From assembly GCA_032622095.1 (NCBI GenBank), contig CP136064.1, positions 142,681,954-142,745,953 on the forward strand: 64,000 nt of DNA. The letters run 5' to 3'. Made by a program: the position numbers and the translations under genes. Below, piece by piece: positions 48,558 to 60,205 of this stretch. The stretch comes from Siphonodentalium dalli. Lineage: Eukaryota; Mollusca; Scaphopoda; Gadilida; Siphonodentaliidae. Under the pieces are notes generated by a model. That model had not been told where the DNA came from. It was given only the letters and a program-made list of their open reading frames with translations, and searched no databases. Numbering within the stretch: position 1 is the stretch's first letter; each line of letters begins with the position of its first letter.

Positions 48558-51398
48558 TATACTTCCATGGTGTAACCAAGGAAGTATATTGTTTTTCTAC
48601 TGAGGTCGTTTTCCGTTTATTTCGAAATACTCAGAAACTGATTGCAATAGGAACGCGAAATCTCTAGAGAATGTAGGCATCGATGGTTTACTAAATATAA
48701 TGGTATCAGGATTTCCGCCCAATGTTTCTTGGCGGAGTTATGGCCCTTTTTTGATTATTTTTCATTATTATTATTATTATTATACTTGACACTTTTGTAA
48801 TCACTATTACTCGAAAAGTATAAGAAGTAGGACACTAAAATTTGGTAAGTATGTTGGGGTACATGAGTTCTAACCATATGGCCCATAACGATTTTGTCCG
48901 CGCTTTCACCGAGGAGTTATCTCCCTTTATTTGAAAAAATGTCATTTTATTATCTCGGAAATTATAAGCAGAGCATCGAAAATTAGACCGTATGCACATC
49001 TCGATATGCACTACTGCCCACGGGCATAAAAACTTGTGTCCGCGCTTTCCCTGAAGAGTTACCGCCCATAAACAGGGACACACTACACACCAGGATGAAT
49101 AAACCAAGGTTTTTTTTGGTTTTTTTTTTATAAGTACAGAGCTCTCAAAATTTTATTGCATATTCCGAATTGGAATAGAGATTAGGACACGAATATACCG
49201 CTTAAAAATGTTTTTACCCAGGACTTTCCGCGTTACGGTGTACGGAAATATTGCAACTATTTTTCCCGCCAAATCCAAACCGGCTGATTAAAGAGCAAGA
49301 TAATGTCGTAGCAAGTACGTTGACATACTTTATGTACGTGCCAGAAGTTTGACGGCTATACTATAAATGTAACATGCCCAATGGAGAATGCGTGTCAGGG
49401 TGGTTTGAGACTTTAGGAAAATTCCACGAAAATTGCAAAGGGGGGAAAATTCAAACATCGATATAATTTTTTTTGACGAGTACATCTGATGGCTAGTGTT
49501 CACGCGCATCTAGAGCACAATTTTCTAATTTTCAGATGGAACGGTTTACTCGTGACAACGCTATATATCATAAATATGTATACTTATGTAGTCTATCACT
49601 AGCCGATTTTTAGCCCCAAATCCAAACGGGCTAATGTAGGAACGAGTTTCACGCAGGAGCATGTAAGCCGGTATAATGTAGGCAAGCCTACAAAATTTGA
49701 CCGCTCTACTATAAACGCAACCTGCTCAAGGGAGTGTTTTTGTCGGTTGGGTTCAGATTTGGCAAATTCCACCGAAGATCAAATGGGGAAAATTACTCCG
49801 AAAATCAGATATTGAGATAAAAACTTTTCGACGAGGGGATGTGATAAGTAGTATCTAAACGCAAGATTAGTACGCTTTTTAAAGATTTAGATTGGACGGT
49901 TTAACGCTGGTAGTGTATAACGTTGTAACGGGTGATATATATTACTGAAAACCAAACCCTCTCTTCATGACGCAAATTCAAACGGACTTGTCAAGAAGCA
50001 GGGCAAATGCATGAACATGCTCACCGATATACTATATAGGTATGCCCGCTCTACTATACAAGTAACCTATTGTCACGATTTGACCTGTCCAAAACAATCC
50101 CCGGACAAAAGTTTCCCTAGGTATCAAATTTCGTCGAAATCCGTTCGCTTTACTCGATTTTACCTTGAACTGACCATTTCGAAGGTCAATGTCAGGTCGG
50201 GGTCACGATTTGACCCACCCAAAAGACTCCCCGGACAAAAGTACTCCTAGGCATCAAATTTGGTTGAAATCCGTCAGTTTTACCAGATTTGACCTTAGAT
50301 TGACATTTTTGAAGGTCAACGTCATGTCGCGGTCACGATTTGACCCGTCCAAAACACTCCCTGGACAAAAGTACCCATATTTATCAAATTTTGTCAAAAT
50401 CCGTCCAGCATTTTTCGCGGTCATAGCTAACAGACAACCAAACAGACAGAAGTCCCAAAATATATATTAAACTAGAAGGTGACCCGACTTCGTCCGGGCT
50501 TTGACCTTGAATGGACCATTTTGAAGGTCAAGGACTTCGTCCGGGCTTTGACCTTGAATTGTCTATTTTGAGGCCAAGGTCAAGTGGGGTCACGATTTGA
50601 CCCGTCCAAAACACAGTGCCCGAACAAAAGTACCCGACAAAAGTACCCGTCGAAATCCATCCGGTTTTACCCGATTTGACCTTGAATTGACCATTTTGAA
50701 GGTCAAGGTCAGGTGGGGTCAAACACCAACACCCATAAAATGGTGGAAATCGGCCCAGCGGATACCGGGAAATCGGCCCAGCGGATACCGAGATACCCTA
50801 TGCATCAAATTTCGTCCGTAAAAATCCGCCAGTTTAACCCGATTTGATTTCCACTCAAGTATATAAACGCGCCTCATATACACACGCTGATTAATTATCA
50901 AGTTTCAACGTAAAGATAAATTACCATCGGTGCCCGAGATATCGCCAAGACGTCTGAAACAGTCAAATGCATCGGCTGGGTAAGAGTTAACGTGATCTAA
51001 CTTTATGACCTCTAACGACGTCATAGAAGTTGCGCATTGTTTTTACCCTGATAGAAGATCGTACCACTTCTTCTTAATAATTGAGGCAGATAACTGAAAC
51101 GGATACATACATATTATATATCGTTGGAAAGAGGAAACACGAAAGATTCTCATAGTGTCATTATTATGACTGGCATGTTATTATTCGCGCTGTTTCGAAT
51201 CGATTTGTAAGCACCGAACTCAAATGAAAGTCCCGTAACACAGCGTAAAAACAGATTTGACCTCGGCACGTGAGAAGTTGACCTCGCACGGACAAATTAA
51301 TAGGCCTATGTTACTCGTGGCCCGAAAATACCCCCACATACCAAGTTTAATCGAAATTGGCTCAGCCGTATTTGAGTCCATCGATTACACACAAACAG

Positions 51399-51441
<43 letters not shown>

Positions 51442-51730
51442 CACCCACACACCCTCACACACACACAAACACACACGAACGCACCCTCTCTACCCTCTCA
51501 CACGCACGTGCACACCCTCACACACACACACACACACACACACAGATCTTTCAAAATATATAATAGATTTAGAAATGTTAATGCAAGTGCACCATCAGAA
51601 AATAAGACACCACTACGTTGTCGCATGAAGAGGAACACACATATACGCATAGTACTCACATGGGATGGGATGGTATACCATGGAAGTATATCTGATTCCA
51701 TGGAATCTGACCTCTAGTTATTATTATTAT
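48558..51730 (+). repeat. R3 unit e (truncated) fused to R4b, with extra 1.1-kb segment
   Basis: It parallels 44742-46828, and the R3/R4 junction falls at the same place (about 49070). R4b carries an additional segment, about 50474-51562, between AAATATATATTAAA and TTTAGAAATG. That segment contains a fourth CACGATTTGACC unit (50591) and a (CA)n microsatellite. The end again reads CCATGGAAGTATA and GATTCCATGGAATC. Confidence 0.75.
51402..51545 (+). repeat. (CA)n microsatellite
   Basis: Interrupted CA repeat with CCCTCA and CGAACG variants. His/Thr-rich ORFs across it are artefacts. Confidence 0.85.
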
Positions 51731-52489
51731 TATACTTGACACTTTTGTAATCACTATTACTCGAAAAGTACAAGAAGTAGGACACTAAAACTTGGTAAGT
51801 ATGTTGGGGTACATGAGTTCTAACCATATGGCCCATAACGATTTTGTCCGCGCTTTCACCGAGGAGTTATCTCCCTTTATTTGAAAAAATGTCATTTTAT
51901 TATCTCGGAAATTATAAGAAGCAGAGCATCGAAAATTAGACCGTATGCACATCTCGATATGCACTACTGCCCACGGGCATAAAAACTTGTGTCCGCGCTT
52001 TCCCTGAAGAGTTACCGCCCATAGTTGGCAAACCTCTATTTTATTGTACTCTGTTGTCCTCCAGTATTATTCCAGAATACTGCATTTGGTTTTTGTAGTC
52101 GTATTGACCGTTGTCAGCTTAGTCCAAGGAAGAAAATTTGAGAGGGTTGGACATATATTTTTACACTGGGGTGGGGGGCAAAATTTTCGAATTTTTTTTT
52201 TTTCATTAACATTTATCTATTGAAGTATATAGATTCCCTGAACGAAAACAAACCCATATAGGAAAAGATTTTTGAAATCCGAGATGAAATGCAAGAGTAA
52301 CGGGCCCTCAAAGTTTGCAATTTGGTCCCATGTGCTTGTGATCACATCTCCTCCGAAGATGTCAAACTTTGGATGTCATCTGATACGCCAATGCGTGCGG
52401 TCTGAAGAGAGCACGCGATGAGCCAAATTTTGCCAGTATCGGTTCAGTGTTGTGGGTCAGGGGAGGGGTGGTCCGGGGTACCAATTTTT
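51731..52489 (+). repeat. R3 B-module fragment, end of the array
   Basis: It starts TATACTTGACACTTTTG without a head module and stops after GGGGTACCAATTTTTTA. Unrelated DNA follows. Confidence 0.8.
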
Positions 52490-53825
52490 TAGAATTAGAT
52501 GTAGATTATTCATTTGTAGAATAACAATCAATTATCAAGACAATCGTCGTCAACAATGAATGACATTAATAATTTGATCGATTCAATGATTGTTGACACT
52601 GTGAGTGTGACTTGGTGAATTTAAATTTTAAGTCTCGCTCTCCTCACGACTATCTTCGTCGGCTGGTTCATGTAAATATGGGCCAATAATTAAATACAAG
52701 CTCTCAAATGTATCTTCGGTATCTGCTACAGACGCAGGAACCCTCACAGCCCGTATATCATCACCGTTTTCACGGTCAAGGTCACTTTCTGACGCGAAAA
52801 ATGTACGGAGAACTTTCCATTTTTTTTGTTAACAGCGTTTGCGGGTAACCTTGCGGGGATGTCCCACGTTGACGTCACGGATTTTGCGGTCATGTGACTC
52901 GAGCAAAACTAAGCTAAACAAAAATATTCGATTCTTAAAAGTCGCTAAAAACCCGTTTATCGATATAAATTATATCTAATTTTATATTGGATGTTATATT
53001 TGAACCTTATTCACACCAAACTAGCCATATGACATTGAAATGATGCGACATTTAACAGTTCCCATTTAAACTAATCGCAACTATGGATATCTTCCAAACT
53101 TTTGCACATATGTCCTTTACAATATCTTTACAATGTATCACTGACATTTCAAACTTTAATTATAAGCAGTATGTGAAACGTTTAAATATACGGGGAAACT
53201 GAGAACATATACTCGGCCAACAATCTTTCATAATTCCAACTTTACTCAGTAATTCATTACATATTGGCATAATTCCCTTATGACGTATACTGTTCCGTGA
53301 ATTAGCTGCACATCGTTTTGGCCATGCAAATAAATGTGCATTATTCTAATTTATATACCTTATGCAGTTTATGAACAACTCATATCACCCGAAACATTAT
53401 GCTTGGCTAGATGACGCCCGTTGGGGTGTCCATCCTGAAAATTGCTAACGGCATCCCTTGGACTGGTACTTTCCAACCGATACCTTAAGCTCTCTATCTG
53501 TTCGATATTTTTAACCGGACTCCCCCTCCTTAGATTGGAAAATTTGCAACTGAAATTATTGCCAACAAAAATTACTGGTTGGAAAATCCAACAATGAGAA
53601 CAATTTCAACCTATATGTGGTCCAATATTTCCAACTAATTATCTGTCAGGCATGAAACTTCCAACTTTTACCAAAGTTGACCCCCCCCCCCTGTTGACAA
53701 GTCCCTATATTCAAGACATAGTGTGGTTACTCAATTGGAATTCAATTATGACATATTTATTATATATCCCTACCCTATGGCAGACCTCCCGCAAACGGTT
53801 CGATTCGTGCAGAATCATCATGTTT
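52490..53825. other. Mostly unannotated stretch
   Basis: Apart from a short coding-like frame (52628-52828, minus) nothing is recognised. A C tract lies at 53681-53692 and a few GGAAA/TTCC-type phrases occur near 53530-53640. No element ends were found. Confidence 0.35.
52628..52828 (-). CDS. Possible terminal exon or ORF fragment, unknown protein
   Basis: An open frame on the minus strand ends ...ESLYLIIGPYLHEPADEDS... and TAA at 52628-52630. The composition is balanced (RAVRVPASVADTEDTFESLY) and unlike the microsatellite ORFs. It has no ATG. An acceptor-like TTTTTCGCGTCAG lies within it near 52795, so it may be a last exon starting there, or a decayed gene fragment. I do not recognise a family. 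No neighbouring exon was found. Confidence 0.3.
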   Translation of the reverse strand, partial: QKKWKVLRTFFASESDLDRENGDDIRAVRVPASVADTEDTFESLYLIIGPYLHEPADEDSREESET

Positions 53826-53993
53826 ATTTAATTTTGATTGATTGTTTGATTGTTTATTAGCAAAGCCAACAGTTAAGTTGGAACATGCAATAACATATAT
53901 ACATACTATACACAAGGCACACATAACATATAAGTCATATCAATAAAAATACATACACACACAATTATATTGTAATCCATGATGCCATTTACA

Positions 53994-56025
53994 TTAAAGT
54001 GGTATCCTTTTTAAAGATAGTTTTATAAATATGCTTACTTTTTTAAGAAGGCTCAAATATTCAATTGAGAGCAAACGATGAAATTTATTCCTGTTAGGGT
54101 TCTCCCAGTAATATTTGGGAATGTGGATTTCGCGTAAATCTTGTAGCTTTTGGCATAGGATTATAAAGTGATATTCGTCGCAAGGACTGTTCTCACATAA
54201 AACACACATTAAATTGTCTGCGGAATTTGTGGTTTCTTTTGTCCATCTATTTTTTTCTACTGGTAATTTATGATTAGATGTTCTGATTTTCAATAGGTAA
54301 TTAGACAAATGAGATGGCAAATAAACTAAATAGCTACTCATTTTCATGGACTGCTTTATGTCTCTGTAAAATATGGCGTGCGATGAAGTAGAAGCATTTA
54401 GATTTTCAAAGAGGTGGTGCTCATACTGCTTAATCAGTAGCGATTTTATGTTTCTCAACTCTGTTTTGCTCAGCGCTGATTGGTTTGTCCACACATGTTC
54501 CATGTGTAGGTCATGTAGAATTCCTTCTACAAAACATACCCAATTCATCTTATTTTGCAGTTTTGTATCCCTCTCATTTATATATCTGAGTAAAAGAAAT
54601 ATATTCTTGGCTAGCTCTGATCCTTCGTGTGAAACTAGCTTGGACCAGTATGCTAGAGTCCTGTATTTTATTTCAATCAAGTTCGGCATAAACCATGTAA
54701 TTAGGCGTACTAGATTTCATTGAGGTAACTATTTTATAAAATTTCAAATGGAGCGTCTCGAGACTTTGAACTTTTTCAAAGCACCAAACTTCACTTCCAT
54801 ATAACATAATTGGCATAACCATAGCATCGAATAACTTGAATAAGATATCTAAAGGTAACCTCAGTTTTCGAGTTCGATTCAGTAGACCGTACATTGCTTT
54901 CGTTGCGGTAATTGTGGTGTCTTTAAGAGATTGGCAAAATCTCCCATTGTAGAAGAACTTGATACCAAGATATTTAAATTCCTTTACAAATTTTATTTCT
55001 TGCCCTCTGTATATAAATATGGGCATATTTCTTGGTAATTTGTTCGTAAATATAATAAGTTTGGTCTTGAGAGTATTCACTTCAAGTTTCCATGCCTCGG
55101 CGTAGTCAGCAAAGGCTAAAAGAGCACGGTGCATATTTTCCTCAGAATCTGACAAGATAACCGTATCGTCCAGGGGGGGGTCGGAAAAAAATTTCAGGCA
55201 CGTATGGCATTTTTTCCCTTTCGATCATTTGTTGTACCCACCCACCCCCACCGCCAATTTTTTTTCCGTTTTCGGCAGTTTTTTCCGACCATTTTTTGAC
55301 ACCCACCCCCCCTTTTAACACTAAAACAGAGATTTGCGGGGGAAAATTCACTGTAAACAGCTGTATATGAATTTCTGTGCATACTATTTATCATGGATGT
55401 TAACATGGACATGTAAATAGGAATGAGTAATTTTGAGGTCATTCAGCCAAAAAAACATGGCTGCCAGTGGCCATCTTGGATTTCAAAATTTGCAACAAAA
55501 TACAACACGATAACTGCCAGCAGTCAGTTTACCAGTTAGAATTACATTATTTCTCTCATTCAAACTGATTCAAAGTGGTTTTGAAGCCCAACTCATTGCC
55601 AAAACACTAAAAACAAGCAGGAATTTTTTTTTTTAGTTGCGGAAAAAATTGCTTGTTGGTGGCTTTGACCACCCACCCACCCCGGCATACGTGCCGGAAG
55701 AAATTTTTTCACCCCCCCCTGTATCGTCGGCATATAACAAACATAATATGCTAATAAAACATCCAATATGTTCAAAATATTTCTCATCTAAAAAATGTAG
55801 GTTTAAAATGGCACAATCGTTTAAAAATCATTGTAAATCGTTTACGAAAAAAGAGAATAAAAGTGGTGACATTGTCTCTCCTTGAAATAAACCTACCTGG
55901 CTTATGAAGAAACCTGACTGAACATTATTATTTTGCACACATAGCTTAATATTCGTGTATAAGCTCCGTATGACTCGTAATATTTTATCAATATCATCAT
56001 TTATACATTTCATGACAGAATTCAT
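53994..56025 (-). pseudogene. LINE-D RT fragment (motif B to zinc knuckle)
   Basis: From 56025: ...VGLFQGETMSPLLFSFFVND (motif B), then CLLYADDT at about 55730-55750 (motif C), where the hAT-type insert lies. After the insert: VILSDSEENMHRALLAFADY, FKYLGIKF and MLYGSEVWC. A frameshift near 54680 leads to EIKYRTLAYWSKLVSHEGSE and a C-terminal CVLCENSPCDEYHFIILC knuckle. It has canonical YADD, unlike LINE-A/B. The upstream palm motifs and endonuclease are missing. Confidence 0.75.
55171..55720. mobile_element. hAT-type MITE with C/G-tract ends inserted in the LINE-D YADD codons
   Basis: The ends are CAGGGGGGGGTCGG and ...TTTTTTCACCCCCCCCT, with inner repeats GTATGGC / GCATACGTGCCGG. GTATCGTC occurs at 55163-55170 and 55721-55728. 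That reads as an 8-bp TSD, or a 7-bp TSD (TATCGTC) if the final G belongs to the terminus. CAGGG ends and about 8 bp fit hAT. No transposase. Confidence 0.75.
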
Positions 56026-56033
56026 AACATGAT

Positions 56034-56460
56034 ATGTACATAATACGAATTAGCCCTACTGAATTACTATTTATTTGGCTTCGGTGGGTAAAAACTAATT
56101 GATTCGAATTGAGGAACTCACCCATCAAAGCTCAGAGTTATCAGATACCAATTTTTTTAAATAAATCTTTTATTTTGAACCAGTATTCATCACCTGTAAT
56201 ATTTGGCGGCCCGTCAAATATTCGACGAGGCGACCGACATACTCTAGATACCAAATTGCGTTAAACAAAATGTTGATATATAACACCTCTTGCAAATATT
56301 ATACTAGAGTTGACAGTAGTTATCATTATTTTTTGGTAATTAATCGATTCTGTTAACTAAAGCGTCATTTGAAGAAATGTTGTTGTTGTTATTTTTTTTG
56401 TTTTGTTTTGTTTTGTTGGAATCTGATGGTACGGGAACCATCGAATCGGATTGTGTACCT
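56034..56460. mobile_element. Kolobok-type MITE, degenerate left end
   Basis: The right end GAATCGGATTGTGTACCT is followed by TTAA (56461-56464). The left end ATGTACATAATACGA is a worn version of AGGTACTCAATCCGA and lacks TTAA. The interior matches 63449-63917 and 21675-21900 (GGCTTCGGTGGGTAAAA; CCCATCAAAGCTCAGAGTTA). Confidence 0.65.
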
Positions 56461-56539
56461 TTAAAATGTTTCCTATATATTTGTGGTAGGGACCTGGAAT
56501 ATGTCGCTATATACGAAAGGCACATCGCTTATGGTGTCG

Positions 56540-56900
56540 CTTCAAGAGGTCCTCATGTGTTTTAGTTCATCAAATTTGCACTGTATTGCCAGTCTGTCTG
56601 AGATGCCTCTTATACATGTCGCAAATAAACATATTTCATAAACCAACTGTTCCGTTTGTGCGTGGGGATGATCTGGGGTTGCATTCATGTAAAGCTGCTG
56701 GTACATGTGTATATGTCTCCTTTCGGTAATACCACATATATATGTGTCAAGGAATTATATCTTATATTCCGGTCATATCTGACTTCCACCTTAATATTCG
56801 GATGGATATTATTCGCATGCATCAAAAAATCTAAATAGCAAACTGTCTTCACATTCAGTCCAAAGCCATCATCAATAAACCTCTTATAAAAGAGTGGCAT
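56540..56900 (-). pseudogene. Penelope-like element RT fragment
   Basis: The minus-strand frame from 56900 reads MPLFYKRFIDDGFGLNVKT, then FLMHANNIHPNIKVEV. RFIDDGF followed by an N-x2-HP-x-IKfe pattern is characteristic of Penelope-like and related RTs (catalytic IDD). Past a frameshift near 56690 the other frame gives QQLYMNATPDHPHAQTEQLV, then YEICLFATCIRGISDRL. Only this piece remains; no GIY-YIG domain was found. Confidence 0.55.
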
Positions 56901-57512
56901 TTACTCTGCCTCCAGCAATTTCTGGTTTGTTCGGTTAAGACACTACTGATTATTCATTTTACCCTTTCTGTACAGTAAATAATATAACATTTCAAAAAGA
57001 CTGATTTTTTTTTTTTAATTGCCAATTCTGATGAGCGGCAATGCATTTTGGAATAAAACTTGAGTGGACGATGTTGGCACGCGATACTTTTGCTGAATAC
57101 AGAACGCATAAAGTTTATATTCATGATTATTACTTGTTAAAATAAAATTGACCATTATATACGCGTATATATAGTGAAATGTAACCCTATGGGTTAATTA
57201 AATGTTACTGCTTATCCTATTTATTATATATATTATTATATTTGTTTAAAGGCACGGATGCCTTCGGATTGCAATCCCAGACACATGTACTTTTGGACTT
57301 ATGACTGTTTTATGAGGGATCTGTGCCCTGAATATATTGGTTAACGGATACTGTGAGTCATTGACATCAAGGCTTTCATTTTCCTTTTTGTTTATTGTGT
57401 TTTGTTAATTTGTTTTCGATACTTGTTGGCACTGACATTTCTGCGAAGTTGGAACGTTGTTCGTGGCACCATGTTCACACAAACATTTGAAGTTATTTGC
57501 GAGGGGGGAACG
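56901..57512. other. Non-coding, AT-rich
   Basis: A T tract near 57006-57018 and TA-rich sequence near 57220-57250. Nothing else recognised. Confidence 0.35.
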
Positions 57513-57660
57513 GGGGGGGGGGGGGGGGTCCAATCCCAGATTCCCAGGAAATAAATAAGCAAATCCCAGTTCCCAGGAAAAAAATATGCCATTTCCCAGT
57601 TCCCAAGAATTAAAAGCAAATCCCAGTTCCCAGTGAAAAAAAAGCCACTTCCCAGGAATT
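57513..57660. repeat. G tract plus TTCCCAGG-type minisatellite
   Basis: A G run (about 57513-57528) is followed by six or more copies of AATCCCAGTTCCCAGGAA-like sequence. This layout resembles one end of a hAT-like MITE with a G-tract terminus, but no partner end is proven. Confidence 0.5.
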
Positions 57661-58639
57661 AAAATATTATATAGAGGATCGACAAAACATACAATATTCA
57701 CAAGTAATGTAGATCAATGTACATATATTGTATTTTAATGCTATTCTATGATTTACTGTCTGGTCAATTACATCATTTTACTTGACATAGAATGCGAACC
57801 TATATGCAAATCCATTGAACAGAATCAACAGATCACTCTTTACACTGATCTACACCACCGAAAATAAGATATTCCCTAAATGTCCAGGTGACAAATCCAC
57901 GACATTAAAAATAAAAGTCGAACAAGAACCATACCTCTGGTACAAAAAATCATCGGAACGAACCCAAATTCGAACTTGAACTGTATTTTCAGCTCGTCAA
58001 CTCAACATACCATTACCATGAGGCACGACCACGGAGAGATAATATGTATTTATCGGCAGCGTTCAGAAGAACTGTTAAACTTAAAACTAAAAGTAAAAAA
58101 CCTTGTGGGGGGGGGCTGTTGTGTCTGTCAACGTTTACCTGTCAGTGTTCAGGAGCTTTTGACTTTCATTTTCCCATTGAGGTTGGGTTCTGCAACTGAA
58201 ACTTTCGGTTGTGGCCCCCTTCTGGACCACACTCAACTTCAGTACAACGTCTGTGACATTGTTGTTCGATCCACCAACACTGAGCGTCGTAATACGACTA
58301 ATACCACAAAAGTTTCTTATATGCCTTGTGAAGCTATTCAGATTTTTAAATACGCTTTGTTCTACAACAATGTTAGTTTTCTCTTTTTCGAAGGGTGAAG
58401 CATCGATTTAATTGCACTTGTTCACGCGATAATAACTTAATAATGCTTCTTTTTATATTTTAACTCCCGCCGGTGGCGACTCTTCCGCCATGTTGTTGAT
58501 GTTTCTGCGGGACTAACTTGGGAAAATCCAAATCGTGGAATATCACCAAAACACGTGAAACGGAAAAAAGATGCCTGACTCATCTTTCATCGCTGGAATA
58601 CCGGTCGGGTGTGTGCATTTTTGGGGAAATCAGTTCATA
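57661..58639. other. Interval with an unexplained 140-codon ORF
   Basis: An ORF at 57976-58398 (+) has a GGGCC stretch and no recognised domain. It crosses a G tract at 58106-58114. I regard it as chance or element-internal. No splice signals were evident. Confidence 0.3.
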
Positions 58640-58827
58640 ATTAGGTGAATAAAAATGGAAATCCCGATTAATTGAGGATAATTTCCCGGGTCCCGGAAAA
58701 TAATTTCAACCTTTCCCGGGTCCCGTTGGAATTCTGTTCCGATTCCCGGAAAATTAAATCTGACGATCCCAATTCCAGAAAAATAAAAAGGGTCGATCCC
58801 GGTGTCCCGAAAATACCCCCCCCCCCT
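58640..58827. repeat. CCCGG-type minisatellite with C tract
   Basis: Repeats of TTTCCCGGGTCCCG and GATCCC..TTCC.GAAAA end in a C run at 58816-58826. It mirrors the layout at 57513-57660 in opposite orientation (C tract outside), so the two may bracket a 1.3-kb element. Their sequences differ, so this is weak. Confidence 0.4.
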
Positions 58828-59639
58828 CATTTGCGGTTTACGCGCTCGTGGATCTCAACCAAAACAACTCGCTCCCAATTAAAACCTAGACCGGAACTCG
58901 TTTCGGCGTTTGTTGTAGCATTGTCGTGCCCACATAATACGATTAATACTGATTTGTTTGGGACGAACATGGGTAATTTGTAGCTCCGTGTGTAGAATCT
59001 ATTCAAATTTGACACGCTCATACAGTGTAATATTAAGAGTAGCATGCAGCCCACAGTTTAAATCCCATAGCGCCTTAGAGTCAAAACGAAGACAATCGTG
59101 ATCCAAAGATCAGTAGCATAAATTCCCGAATCTTCCTCGATAATTATACAGTTGGGCTGACATTGATCAACAACTAATTTGTAGACCACCTGCTCAAAGG
59201 AAATGGATACCCAGGCAATATTTTAAATTTAAAAACGGATACCGTGTTCTAAAATTAATTCAATTTAAGCATTAAATACTCACAGCAGGGGTTCTATGAA
59301 AACTCAGAATGCTCGCAATTGGACCGACGTTGCTCCGCGAGCCCGCGACAATTTTTTTGTTCGGTCGTAATTGTAATATGACAACTTCATGTCTGACAAA
59401 TTAATTGTTGTCGAAATTTCACACACGAGTTTTTTCGTCCGTTTCGCAGCGTGTAGTTCTGTCTCACTTCTTACATGTCATCTTACCGCCGTGTCAGTGG
59501 TTTTTAGCGTGATATAATGATATTGTCTCAGACGTACACGATAATATATAGCAATAAGCAGTTAAATGCTACCACACAGCACGCCCATGTAACTCGACAG
59601 CTATAAACACTTTTTAAATAACCAATGAAGATATCTCAC
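58828..59639. other. Non-coding stretch, nothing identified
   Basis: No ORF, repeat or RNA gene could be supported. Confidence 0.35.
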
Positions 59640-60205
59640 CCTACTTCTACCAGCCCGAGCTGCACATTGCATCCATCAAATAACCGGTACAATTTTCGAC
59701 AACCGCGTTTTTTCTACTCGTACCACTGGACAACCGCACATTCTAGGAAACCATTCTTCATAAATACAACCCATGAGTTGATTAAGCTCCCTTCGTTTCT
59801 CATAGATTCGGAAAATATATCCGATTTCAAAACACACCTAACATAATCGCCCCAGCTCCAAAACCCTATCCACTTTATAGAACAGGTCCTCGGAAGGTTA
59901 GTGTGAACCAGTGATATTGGTGTGAACCCTTGTAAACTCCGAAACTATTAATTGTAGCTACTTAGAAGATAGTTCTAAATGTCAATGTGTTTTCCGGAAG
60001 GAGGATGCTAGTCATTTCGTCTTCCACTGTCCATAGTTCACCAACCAGAGAATAATATTTTACCACAAACTTTAAACTAATAACTTTCATACAGAAAATA
60101 CTAAGCATATTCTCTGTGGAATCTCTGAAAATGATCACAGAAGAAATATATTACTGTTTCATATTACACAGTCCTACATTACTGCAACCAAACGTTTTTC
60201 ACCCA
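59640..60205 (+). pseudogene. Worn LINE RT C-terminus
   Basis: 59640-59844 reads SPSCTLHPSNNRYNFRQPRF, then PFFINTTHELIKLPSFLIDS and FKTHL, matching the LINE RT end pattern (F-x-R-T-I...WN-x-LP...FK-x-L). After a gap, 59950-60200 in another frame reads KCQCVFRKEDASHFVFHCP, a zinc knuckle, then a stop, and ILCGISENDHRRNILLFHIT. It resembles the LINE-C family in layout. Several stops make it an old copy. Confidence 0.55.

Larger units (their letters stand above)
30147..52489 (+). repeat. 22-kb array of hairpin-headed non-coding units (R1-R4)
   Basis: Most units begin with a palindrome whose arms are TATACTTC... and ...GAAGTATA, followed by ATTGTTNTTC. Hairpins start at 30147, 30359, 31748, 33135, 34501, 34554, 34768, 41280, 43011, 44742, 46829 and 48558. 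R1 and R3 share homologous interior modules (GTCCGCGCTTTC...GAGTT.YCGCCC, TATCTCG.AA.TATAAG.AGCAG). A recurring close GAGTTAYGGGCCC marks ancient monomers of 130-300 bases. No long ORF, RT or transposase was found in any unit. It is probably an old family of non-autonomous elements amplified in tandem. Confidence 0.8.
53826..56033 (-). mobile_element. LINE-D: 5'-truncated non-LTR retrotransposon
   Basis: Reading leftward: RT from motif B to the C-terminus, then a 3' UTR ending GGCTTTGCTAATAAACAATC followed by AATCA-like repeats near 53830-53860. That is a repeat tail rather than poly(A), as in CR1-like elements. A hAT-type insert splits it at 55171-55720. Its 5' side is bounded by a MITE at 56034. 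Confidence 0.75.

Noticed and set aside
57976-58398. 140-codon ORF as a gene
   Set aside because: It spans a G tract, lacks recognisable domains, and lies between two G/C-tract minisatellites that may bracket an element.
57513-58827. One hAT element bounded by the two G/C-tract minisatellites
   Set aside because: The two ends are similar in style, but I could not align them as inverted repeats or find a target duplication.
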